8,615 nucleotides of DNA, taken from assembly GCA_903866285.1 (NCBI GenBank), contig CAIPMZ010000018.1:1-8615 (forward strand), read 5' to 3'. Under the pieces are notes generated by a model, which ran no database searches, was not told the origin of the DNA, and worked only from the letters and a program-made list of their open reading frames with translations. Below are positions 1-5,552 of the stretch, piece after piece. The stretch is from an uncultured bacterium (GTDB lineage Bacteria > Patescibacteriota > Minisyncoccia > Moranbacterales > GWC2-37-73). The stretch's first letter is position 1. Every line of letters starts with the position of its first letter. A program made the position numbers and the translations under genes.

Positions 1-102
1 AAAGATGAAGGGAACAATTCTTGGTTTTTTTACGCCAGATTTTTTTCGCATCCCTCTTTAGGGCTTAGGGCAACCTTCGGCAGCTACTGGATTTCCAGAT
101 AG
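1..102 (+). CDS. Possible C-terminal tail of a truncated upstream gene
   Basis: Frame 1 is open from the left edge to a TAG at 100-102 and encodes 33 residues ending in ...LRATFGSYWISR, rich in aromatic residues and arginine. I recognise no family. An open stretch this short could arise by chance, and its last codons and stop lie inside the terminator hairpin at 79-107, which is uncommon though not unknown. The hairpin implies that a + strand transcript ends here, so an upstream gene on this strand is likely; whether this frame is its end is uncertain. Confidence 0.3.
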   Translation, partial: KDEGNNSWFFYARFFSHPSLGLRATFGSYWISR

Positions 103-118
103 CTGCCACTTTTTCTTT
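79..118 (+). terminator. Intrinsic terminator of the upstream transcript
   Basis: The left arm 79-90 (GGCAGCTACTGG) pairs with 95-107 through 12 base pairs, with loop ATTT and one bulged A at 99. A T-rich run follows at 110-118 (TTTTTCTTT). This is a canonical Rho-independent terminator in + orientation; the reverse strand has no T tract, so it is not bidirectional. An alternative fold exists: ACTGG at 86-90 can pair with CCAGT at 119-123, and CCACT 106-110 with AGTGG 121-125. Either would compete with the terminator, so attenuation is conceivable, but simple termination is the better reading. Confidence 0.75.
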
Positions 119-238
119 CCAGTGGACAGAATGCGCATTTTTTGCAACAATACAGGAGCTTGAACAGATTTTATACCAACTTAACTTAATTATAGTTTGC
201 TATCCCAGAGCTAAGCTCCGTCACAATATAACACTGAC
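119..238 (+). other. Leader upstream of rmlD with possible RNA structure
   Basis: No gene is visible. Two nested complementary segments stand out: GGAGCTT at 155-161 matches AAGCTCC at 213-219, and outside them CAGTG at 120-124 matches CACTG at 232-236. A competing local hairpin, GAGC-TAA-GCTC, lies at 208-218. Together they could fold a leader or small RNA of about 118 nt, but the intervening sequence is AT-rich and unpaired in any obvious way. I recognise no riboswitch class. Some or all of this may be spacer with chance complementarity. Confidence 0.25.
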
Positions 239-274
239 TTAGTTACTTAGGTATTAGCTGTTAGATTTTAGAAT
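239..274 (+). repeat. Degenerate 7-bp TTAG array before rmlD
   Basis: TTAG occurs at 239, 247, 254, 261 and 268, that is with steps of 8, 7, 7 and 7. The units TTAGGTA, TTAGCTG, TTAGATT and TTAGAAT run head to tail. The array stops about 40 bp before the rmlD start, and the intervening stretch is almost pure A/T. It is the weakest member of the 7/8-bp arrays that fill the gaps in this window. Confidence 0.55.
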
Positions 275-315
275 AGAAAAAATTTTGAAGATTAAAAATT
301 TATTTATATATTTTT

Positions 316-1257
316 ATGCAAAAAGTTTTAATAATTGGGGCTAGGGGAATGTTGGGACAAGAATTAGTTTCGCTTTTTAAAAGTGATAAGGATTATAAGG
401 TAACGGCTTGGGATTTTGATAACATCGACGTTACGGATGAAAACCAGGTCAAAGAAAAAATTAGCAACCTTGCTCCAAATATTATTATCAACGCCACTGG
501 CTATAACGCGGTTGATTTATGCGAGAAAAATAAAGTTGAATTTGAAAAAGCCAAAAAGCTTAACGGTAAAGCGCCAGGATATTTAGCTAAGCTAGCTAAA
601 AAACTAGACGCGACTTTAGTGCATTATTCCACGGACTACGTTTTTTCTGGTATGCCCGAACTTCCCGAACCAGCTGGTTGCGGAGGATCATGCAATTCTT
701 GCAGCTTGCACGAAGGATTTGTCCCGCAGCTTGGTTTTGATGAGGATGCCGTTCCTGAACCGGTTCAAAAATATGGCAAGAGCAAATTAATGGGAGAAAT
801 TGCCGTGCAAAAATATGGCGAAAAATATTATCTCATCCGCCTTTCAAAACTTTTCGGCAAACCGGCCAAATCAAAGACGGCTAAAAAAAGTTTCTTTGAT
901 GTGATGTTGGCAGTGGGCAAAAAAAATGTTGGCAATGTTGACGGGGTAAAAGTGGTCGACGAAGAAACCTCTTGCTTTACTTACGCTCCAGATTTAGCTA
1001 GAAAAACCAAGGAAATTATTGAAGCTGGCAAACCTTTCGGAATTTATCACGTCGCCAATGAAGGCGCTTGCACATGGCATCAGGCAGTTGTAGAATTATA
1101 TCGGATAGCAAAGCTCAAAACCAAGGTTATTCCGGTTTCTAGCGACGAATTTCCGCGACCAGCTCAAAGGCCTTACGTTTCAACCCTCATTAACACCAGG
1201 CTCAACCCAATGCGAAGTTACAAACTGGCACTGAGAGAATACTTAAAGAACAAATAA
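316..1257 (+). CDS. rmlD: dTDP-4-dehydrorhamnose reductase (RmlD)
   Basis: A short-chain dehydrogenase of the RmlD family that reduces dTDP-4-dehydro-L-rhamnose with NAD(P)H, the last step of dTDP-L-rhamnose synthesis; cytoplasmic. The Rossmann motif GARGMLG is at residues 8-14, S-T-D at 105-107 (STDYVF), and the catalytic pair YGKSK (Y153, K157) is intact. RPAQRP at 281-286 corresponds to the C-terminal RP motif of the family. Length 313 aa is slightly above the usual 280-300. The extra length lies between STDYVFSG and the catalytic Tyr, where residues about 113-141 carry a Cys cluster (C122, C126, C129; C-x3-C-x2-C) not normal for this enzyme. The ATG at 316 is chosen because the protein then begins directly at the first beta strand; there is no Shine-Dalgarno. 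rmlA lies two genes downstream. Confidence 0.92.
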   Translation: MQKVLIIGARGMLGQELVSLFKSDKDYKVTAWDFDNIDVTDENQVKEKISNLAPNIIINATGYNAVDLCEKNKVEFEKAKKLNGKAPGYLAKLAKKLDATLVHYSTDYVFSGMPELPEPAGCGGSCNSCSLHEGFVPQLGFDEDAVPEPVQKYGKSKLMGEIAVQKYGEKYYLIRLSKLFGKPAKSKTAKKSFFDVMLAVGKKNVGNVDGVKVVDEETSCFTYAPDLARKTKEIIEAGKPFGIYHVANEGACTWHQAVVELYRIAKLKTKVIPVSSDEFPRPAQRPYVSTLINTRLNPMRSYKLALREYLKNK

Positions 1258-1369
1258 ATTTCGAAGCAAGAATTTTGAATTTCGAATCAAGTCGGAATTA
1301 CCGAATGTTTGAAACATTAAAACATTAGAAATTCTTTCAAAATTCGAAATTCAAAATTCAAAATTACCT
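1256..1369. repeat. Inverted 7-bp arrays filling the rmlD-glyA gap
   Basis: From the rmlD stop, 7-bp units begin at 1256, 1263, 1270, 1277 and 1284 (GAATTTT and GAATTTC are the clearest). Just before glyA the complementary word runs the other way: AATTC or AATTA starts at 1341, 1348, 1355 and 1362, again 7 bp apart, ending two bases before the ATG. As a result 1270-1287 (GAATTTTGAATTTCGAAT) is a perfect 18-bp inverted match of 1342-1359. Between the arms are a 7-bp palindromic pair (AATGTTT 1304-1310, AAACATT 1312-1318) and an exact 8-bp duplication of AAACATTA at 1312 and 1320. A long hairpin in the rmlD-glyA transcript is possible; there is no T tract, so it is not a normal terminator. Confidence 0.8.
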
Positions 1370-1370
1370 T

Positions 1371-2618
1371 ATGTCATTCGATAATCTAAAAAAACAAGAC
1401 AAACAAATATACTCAGCCATTACTGGTGAAATCAAGCGTCAGCAAGAGGGGATGGAATTGATTGCGAGCGAGAACTACGTTTCCAAAGCCGTGCTTGAAG
1501 CGCTGGGGAGCGTTTTTACGAATAAATATTCCGAGGGTTATCCCGGCAAAAGATATTACGGCGGGCAGGATTTTACTGACGTGGTTGAAACCTTGGCTAT
1601 CCAGCGTGCTAAGAAAATTTTTGGCGCTGAACATGTCAATGTCCAACCGCATTCAGGCGCACCAGCTAATATGATTGCCTACAGCGCAGTCCTGCAGCCA
1701 GGTGACACGGTCCTAGGCATGGATCTTTCCCATGGCGGACACCTAACGCACGGACATCCGCTAACCCTTGCTGCGCATATTTACAATTTTATTGGTTATA
1801 AAACCAATAAGGCTGGGGAAATTGATTATCAAGAGCTTGAAAAATTAGCTATTGAGCATAAACCAAAACTCATCTTGGCCGGTTTTTCCGCCTACACTCG
1901 AAAGCTTGATTACAAAAAATTTCAAGCTATTGCCAAAAAAGTTGGGGCTATTTCAATGTTTGACATTGCTCATATCGCTGGACTCATCGCGGGAGGCGCA
2001 ATTGAAAATCCTGTGCCGTATTTTGATATTGTAACGACGACGACCCATAAAACTTTGCGTGGGCCACGCGGCGGCATGATTATGTGTAAAGCGCAGTTTG
2101 CTAAAGCCATTGATAAATCAGCTTTTCCTGGCTTTCAAGGCGGGCCACATATGAATAACATTGCCGCTAAAGCGGTAGCTTTTGGTGAGGCTTTAAAACC
2201 TGCCTTTAAAACTTACGCTAAACAAGTTATTAAAAATGCTAAAGTTTTGGAAACCGAACTTAGAAAAAGAGGCTTTGAAATAAAATTTGGCGGAACTGAC
2301 TATCATATGGTGTTAGTGGATGTGATGGGGAGCAAGGGCGTAACTGGCAAAGAAGCTGAGCACGCCTTAGACGAAGCTGGCATTACCGTTAACAAGAATA
2401 TGATCCCAGATGATCCGCGTAGCCCAATGGATCCGAGTGGCATCAGAATTGGAGTGCAAGCCGTCACGAGTCGCGGGATGAAAGAACAAGAAATTAAGCT
2501 AATTGCTGGCTGGATTGAAGAAATTATCTTGGCGCATGCAGACAAAAAAGTGCTGACCCAAATCAGAAAAGAAGTTACGACTTTTTGCAAGAAATATCCG
2601 ATATATCCGAAGGTGTAG
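1371..2618 (+). CDS. glyA: Serine hydroxymethyltransferase
   Basis: A PLP enzyme that interconverts serine + tetrahydrofolate with glycine + 5,10-methylene-THF; the main source of C1 units for purine, thymidylate and methionine synthesis; cytosolic. The full family length is present (415 aa). The sequence shows SENYVS (33-38), the YSEGYPGKRYYGG block (53-65), the QPHSGAPAN block (92-100), SHGGHLTHG (120-128), D198 and H201 in FDIAHIAG, and the Schiff-base lysine K227 in TTTTHKTLRGPRGG. R359 in SGIRIG is the substrate-carboxylate arginine. One oddity: the usual IRIGTPA reads IRIGVQA (residues 358-364). The start codon has no Shine-Dalgarno and follows directly on a 7-bp array. The gene sits between two rhamnose-pathway genes with no obvious functional link; the stop is TAG, unlike the TAA used by the other complete genes here. 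Confidence 0.98.
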   Translation: MSFDNLKKQDKQIYSAITGEIKRQQEGMELIASENYVSKAVLEALGSVFTNKYSEGYPGKRYYGGQDFTDVVETLAIQRAKKIFGAEHVNVQPHSGAPANMIAYSAVLQPGDTVLGMDLSHGGHLTHGHPLTLAAHIYNFIGYKTNKAGEIDYQELEKLAIEHKPKLILAGFSAYTRKLDYKKFQAIAKKVGAISMFDIAHIAGLIAGGAIENPVPYFDIVTTTTHKTLRGPRGGMIMCKAQFAKAIDKSAFPGFQGGPHMNNIAAKAVAFGEALKPAFKTYAKQVIKNAKVLETELRKRGFEIKFGGTDYHMVLVDVMGSKGVTGKEAEHALDEAGITVNKNMIPDDPRSPMDPSGIRIGVQAVTSRGMKEQEIKLIAGWIEEIILAHADKKVLTQIRKEVTTFCKKYPIYPKV

Positions 2619-2621
2619 AGC

Positions 2622-2758
2622 ATGTAGAATGTATGATGTATAAAGTATAAAGTATAAAGTATAAAGATTTATCCTAACACTAATGTATTCTAGTAGTGTG
2701 CTATGTATAGAAAGTATTTATACATTACACATACTACAAAATACATTATACATAAAAA
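2622..2758. repeat. 7-bp arrays in opposite orientation filling the glyA-rmlA gap
   Basis: Starting 4 bp after the glyA stop, seven 7-bp units run from 2622 to 2670; the middle ones make four exact tandem copies of TATAAAG at 2639-2666, preceded by ATGTAGA, ATGTATG and ATGTATA. On the far side, 7-bp units of the reverse-complement type begin at 2720, 2727, 2734, 2741 and 2748 (ATACATT, ACACATA, CTACAAA, ATACATT, ATACATA), and the next unit (2755) contains the ATG at 2759. ATGTATA at 2703-2709 pairs with TATACAT at 2719-2725 as the tip of an imperfect hairpin that continues through GTGT 2696-2699 and ACAC 2727-2730. No terminator or Shine-Dalgarno is seen. Confidence 0.78.
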
Positions 2759-3592
2759 ATGGGGGAAGAAACAACAAAACCAAAAAAACGCAAAATGAAA
2801 GGTATTATTTTAGCGGGCGGAACTGCCACGAGGCTTTTTCCAATGACCGCCACGACCAGCAAACAACTTTTGCCAGTCTATGACCGTCAGATGATTTTTT
2901 ATCCATTAAATACCCTGATCAAAGCTGGGATTAAAAATATTTTAATCATCGTCGCGCCAGAACATTCTGGTCAGTTTCTAAATCTGCTTGGTTCGCTTTT
3001 TAAAAAATATGGGATCCATATTACTTTTGAGGTTCAGTCCATCCCGCGTGGACTAGCTGAAGCCCTGACTCTTGGGGAAAATCACATTGGCGATGATAAT
3101 GTGGCGCTGATTTTGGGTGATAATATTTTTGAAGATGATTTTTCTAAACAAATCAAGGAATTTCGAAGTGGCGGGCATGTCTTTGCTAAAAAAGTTTCTG
3201 ATCCAGAGCGTTTCGGAGTCGTTAAGTTTAACAAGAATCAGCGCGCCATAGAAATTGTCGAAAAACCGAACGAGTGGATTAGCGATTACGCTGTAACTGG
3301 GCTTTATCTTTTTGATAACGATTGCATCGAAATTGCAAAAAATATTAAACCTTCTGAACGAGGTGAAGTTGAAATTACGGAAGTTAATAAGGCTTACCTT
3401 AAAAAGAAAAAATTGGAAGTAACCATTTTTGAAGGGGAATGGCTCGACGCTGGAACGCCGGATTCACTTTTAGAAGCTAGTCGGATTGTCAAAGAAAAAG
3501 GCATCACCAGAAATTTCCATCCCGTTATTGATGAGGCAATCACTGAGTTTAGTGCGGAATTAAAAGTTTTAAGCAAGAAGAAATTAAAATAA
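2759..3592 (+). CDS. rmlA: Glucose-1-phosphate thymidylyltransferase (RmlA)
   Basis: A nucleotidyltransferase joining dTTP and glucose-1-phosphate to dTDP-glucose + PPi, the first step of dTDP-L-rhamnose synthesis. Visible blocks, numbered from the ATG at 2759: KGIILAGGTATRLFP (14-28), SKQLLPVYDRQMIFYPL (34-50), the metal-site region ILGDNIF (118-124), VEKP (167-170), SDYAVTGLYLFDND (175-188), ERGEVEITEVN (200-210) and EWLDAGTPDSLLEASR (227-242). These fit RmlA rather than GalU. The canonical GGxGTR reads GGTATR, and WLDTGTH reads WLDAGTP. Start: 2759 is preferred because the repeat array runs right up to it, as at the other genes. It gives a Lys-rich 12-residue extension; the ATG at 2795 (MKGIILAGG, 265 aa) is the classical family start and remains possible. 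It is shorter than E. coli RmlA (about 290 aa). rmlB and rmlC are absent from the window. Confidence 0.92.
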   Translation: MGEETTKPKKRKMKGIILAGGTATRLFPMTATTSKQLLPVYDRQMIFYPLNTLIKAGIKNILIIVAPEHSGQFLNLLGSLFKKYGIHITFEVQSIPRGLAEALTLGENHIGDDNVALILGDNIFEDDFSKQIKEFRSGGHVFAKKVSDPERFGVVKFNKNQRAIEIVEKPNEWISDYAVTGLYLFDNDCIEIAKNIKPSERGEVEITEVNKAYLKKKKLEVTIFEGEWLDAGTPDSLLEASRIVKEKGITRNFHPVIDEAITEFSAELKVLSKKKLK

Positions 3593-3596
3593 ATAA

Positions 3597-3635
3597 ACCG
3601 ATTCGAACCTACGAATGAAATTCGAATCTACGAAT
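3597..3635. repeat. CTACGAAT-type array after rmlA, left arm of an inverted repeat
   Basis: Five bases after the rmlA stop, CTACGAAT occurs at 3609-3616 and again, one base offset by context, ending at 3635, with ATTCGAA words between. The segment 3597-3628 matches the reverse complement of 3781-3812 at 24 of 32 positions, and 3601-3635 matches the reverse complement of the pyrG leader (6304-6338) at 29 of 35. It is therefore both the left arm of an inverted repeat around the gap and a dispersed repeat. Confidence 0.75.
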
Positions 3636-3640
3636 AAATT

Positions 3641-3765
3641 CTCTTCCCCCTTTAAAAAAGGTGGTGAATGCGAGCGAGTGTAGCATTCACGGGGATTTGA
3701 AAGACTAGGCTAAATAAGGAAAGTTTTTCAAATCCATCCCAACCTCCCTTTGCTAAAGGGAGGAG
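3641..3765. repeat. REP/MITE-like nested hairpin element
   Basis: About 125 bp with three internal hairpins. 3664-3671 GTGAATGC pairs perfectly with 3683-3690; 3693-3702 GGATTTGAAA pairs perfectly with 3726-3735; 3743-3751 CCTCCCTTT pairs perfectly with 3755-3763 across a GCT loop. The ends are imperfect inverted repeats of each other: the C-rich CTCTTCCCCCTTT at 3641-3653 resembles the reverse complement of the right end (CTCCTCCCTTT). No transposase is encoded, so it would be a non-autonomous element or REP-type palindrome. It is locally GC-richer than its flanks. The last hairpin is not followed by a T tract on either strand, so it is not a standard terminator. No clear target-site duplication can be defined because both flanks are themselves repetitive. 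Confidence 0.65.
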
Positions 3766-3780
3766 CAAAAAGATTTTATA

Positions 3781-3813
3781 GATTCGTAAATGTTTTGTAG
3801 TTTCGTATCGGTA
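3781..3813. repeat. ATTCGTA-type array before galU, right arm of inverted repeat
   Basis: This segment begins GATTCGTAA and ends TTCGTATCGGTA (3802-3813), the latter an exact 12-bp match to the pyrG leader (6332-6343). It ends 7 bp before the galU ATG; in the pyrG leader the same word ends 2 bp before the ATG. Its reverse complement resembles 3597-3628. It may be part of the galU promoter or leader; no -35/-10 pair is convincing. Confidence 0.7.
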
Positions 3814-3820
3814 AATAAAA

Positions 3821-4690
3821 ATGGCTAAAATCACCAAGGCAGTTATTGCAGTTGCAGGTTCGGGCACGAGGCTTTTGCCAGCTACTAAATCAATGCCAAA
3901 AGAGATGCTTCCGATTGTAGATAAGCCCATCATTCAGCTAGTGGTAGAGGAATTAGTTGAGGCTGGAATTAAAGACATTATTTTTGTAACTCGTTGGGAT
4001 AAAAAACCCCTTGAAGATCATTTTGATCACAGCACCGCCCTAGAAGATGACCTGCGAAAAAATGGGAAAGGAAAGTTTGCGGATATGATTGAAGGTATCG
4101 CTGAGATGGCCAATTTTATTCACGTTAGACAAAAAGGCCCTTACGGCAACGGGACGCCAGTGCTTTCAGCAGCTAGCCTCGTCCTTAATGAACCTTTCGT
4201 TTTTGTTTACGGCGATGACCTTGTCAAATCAAAAGTTTCATTTACAAAACAAATGCTGGAAGATTTTGATAAAAATGGCAACGCGATGATTTCGGTTCAG
4301 GAGGTCCCGCTGGAAGTTGTCAACCGCTATGGCGTAGTTAAAATAAAGGAAGGCACAAATATAATGGAGGACATTATCGAGAAACCTTCCATTGAAGAGG
4401 CGCCTTCGAGATTAGCGGTTTTTGGCAGGATGATTGTCAATCAAGAGATTGTAGATATTTTAAAAAACACTCCACTTGGAAAAGGCAACGAGCTTTGGAT
4501 GACCGATGCTTTTAAGACTTACGTAGATAAGGGCGGAATTGTTGAAGTTAAACAGCTCACTGACGGGCAATGGCTCACAACTGGCGACCCACTAAACTAT
4601 CTCAAAGCTATTTTAGCGTATGCTTTTGAGCGAGAAGATTTGAGAAAGGATTTAGATGAATACATTAACCACCTTTACTGCAAAAAATAA
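3821..4690 (+). CDS. galU: UTP-glucose-1-phosphate uridylyltransferase
   Basis: Makes UDP-glucose + PPi from UTP and glucose-1-phosphate, a precursor of polysaccharides and glycolipids; cytosolic. Residues 6-45 show the GalU hallmark: KAVIAVAGSGTRLLPATKSMPKEML followed by PIVDKPIIQLVVEELV. Further family blocks are FVTRWDKKPLEDHFD (55-69), the metal-site region YGDDLV (130-135), NRYGVV (168-173), the EKPS lysine region (187-190) and GDPLNYLKA (255-263). Length 289 aa is typical. KEMLPIVDKP and the second half separate it clearly from the adjacent RmlA, with which it shares only the fold and the sugar substrate. The start is fixed by the conserved N-terminus; there is no Shine-Dalgarno. A terminator follows 2 bp after the stop, so galU ends the left transcription block. 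Confidence 0.96.
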   Translation: MAKITKAVIAVAGSGTRLLPATKSMPKEMLPIVDKPIIQLVVEELVEAGIKDIIFVTRWDKKPLEDHFDHSTALEDDLRKNGKGKFADMIEGIAEMANFIHVRQKGPYGNGTPVLSAASLVLNEPFVFVYGDDLVKSKVSFTKQMLEDFDKNGNAMISVQEVPLEVVNRYGVVKIKEGTNIMEDIIEKPSIEEAPSRLAVFGRMIVNQEIVDILKNTPLGKGNELWMTDAFKTYVDKGGIVEVKQLTDGQWLTTGDPLNYLKAILAYAFEREDLRKDLDEYINHLYCKK

Positions 4691-4692
4691 TT

Positions 4693-4720
4693 AAAAGCCC
4701 CGTCGCAAGATGGGGCTTTT
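4693..4720 (+). terminator. Intrinsic terminator after galU
   Basis: A 12-bp stem, 4693-4704 with 4709-4720, is capped by a GCAA tetraloop (4705-4708); the core is GCCCC/GGGGC with one G-T wobble. The stem ends in AAAA/TTTT, so the T run is part of the stem, and the reverse strand has the same form: it could terminate in both directions. It closes the rmlD-galU block. Confidence 0.9.
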
Positions 4721-4738
4721 ACAAACATGCTTTAGATA

Positions 4739-4767
4739 TTGACCTTTTAGCTAAATTATGAGAAAAT
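4739..4767 (+). promoter_or_regulatory. Sigma70-like promoter for the membrane-protein gene
   Basis: TTGACC (4739-4744) is one base from the -35 consensus. After a 17-bp spacer comes GAAAAT (4762-4767), a 4/6 match to the -10 box, with TG at 4759-4760 forming an extended -10. Transcription would start near 4774, about 25 nt before the ATG. The position just after a terminator supports it. The gap has no 7/8-bp array, unlike most gaps in the window. Confidence 0.45.
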
Positions 4768-4798
4768 AAATAGTCAAATCCATAGTAAATTTAAAGCG

Positions 4799-5527
4799 AT
4801 GTACTGGATCTATTTTATCATCTTTGCACTTACAGTCTTCGTCCCATCTTTTGTCTCAAAAGGCATTTTAGGTCTTAACGTTACCCAGACCCAAGAATAC
4901 GCCATCTTAGGGATGGGGATTCTTGCCTTTGCGTTGTTTACAGTCTTGGAAAGACGTTTGAAAAAAGACGAGCAAGAAAAAATTAAAATGATTGGCCAAA
5001 TCAGCCGAACTAATCGAGACTTAACTCATTCCTATTCCTATATTGGCGAAATGAATCGAAAGCTTGATATCATTATGAATATCGCGCTCGAGTTTCCCAG
5101 CACTTCAAGACTTACGGCTAAAAAACAAAGGGCCTTTTATAACTCAATTATGGAGGCGATTCAATTGTTTGGTAAATCTGATGAGTTTGAAATTCGTTTT
5201 GTTAATCTGCTTTCGGGGGAAATTTTAAAAGAGATTAAAAGTAGAGATGAGCTTGTGCTAAATTTTTCGCAAAAAAAGTGCACCAGCAAATTAAACATCA
5301 TTGAAGAAGAACGACTAGTTGTTGTGCCTTCACCAAAGACCATAGACGATGTATACTCTTGTATTATTTTAAAAAAGCAGGGCGCCCAACGAAACAACGA
5401 CGACCTTGAAACTATGCGAGTCCTCGCTATGCAAGCTTTATCGCTCTTTATGTTTATTCATAAAAAAAAGAAAAAAGAAAAAGCTAAGCCAAAAATTACA
5501 GTAAAAGCTACGACCCTTGATAATTAA
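4799..5527 (+). CDS. Two-TM protein with possible GAF-like domain, function unknown
   Basis: I do not recognise this family. Residues 3-19 and 34-50 are hydrophobic and probably membrane-spanning, with a short loop between. ERRLKKDEQEK follows (51-61), and the charged residues after TM2 suggest a cytoplasmic C-terminal part. Residues about 51-92 look helical, perhaps coiled-coil, and could hold a dimer. Residues about 105-220 alternate short strands and helices; the pattern RLVVVPSPK...DVYSCIILKK...DDLETMRVLAMQALSLFMF resembles the end of a GAF domain, but no ligand site or catalytic motif can be named. The tail 221-232 is strongly basic. No HisKA, HATPase, GGDEF or kinase motif is present, so it is not a complete sensor. 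A sensory or scaffold role is inference only. rplI follows after 144 bp. Confidence 0.85.
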   Translation: MYWIYFIIFALTVFVPSFVSKGILGLNVTQTQEYAILGMGILAFALFTVLERRLKKDEQEKIKMIGQISRTNRDLTHSYSYIGEMNRKLDIIMNIALEFPSTSRLTAKKQRAFYNSIMEAIQLFGKSDEFEIRFVNLLSGEILKEIKSRDELVLNFSQKKCTSKLNIIEEERLVVVPSPKTIDDVYSCIILKKQGAQRNNDDLETMRVLAMQALSLFMFIHKKKKKEKAKPKITVKATTLDN

Positions 5528-5552
5528 AAGCTACTGCGATATAGTGAGAGAA

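Noticed and set aside
103..238. Known riboswitch, tRNA, tmRNA or RNase P RNA
   Set aside because: No conserved core of any class I know is present on either strand; only isolated complementary segments are seen.
2591..2609. Repeat array extending into the glyA 3' end (ATATCCG twice)
   Set aside because: It encodes the conserved SHMT C-terminal YPIYP-like tail, so the duplication is explained by coding constraint.
1413..2623. Several short ORFs on both strands inside glyA
   Set aside because: Shadows of the SHMT reading frame, with no family resemblance.
2683..2883. 66-codon plus-strand ORF
   Set aside because: It spans the repeat-filled gap and overlaps the start of rmlA in another frame; its first part only translates the 7-bp words.
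316..3592. A complete rml operon
   Set aside because: Only rmlD and rmlA are present, with glyA between them; no rmlB or rmlC in any frame.
3743..3765. Strong hairpin as the rmlA terminator
   Set aside because: No T tract follows on either strand (AGCAAAAAG on +). It fits better as part of the nested-hairpin repeat.
3652..3933. 93-codon minus-strand ORF
   Set aside because: It covers the REP/MITE-like hairpins and the 5' part of galU on the other strand; the protein has no recognisable features and the galU frame is certain.
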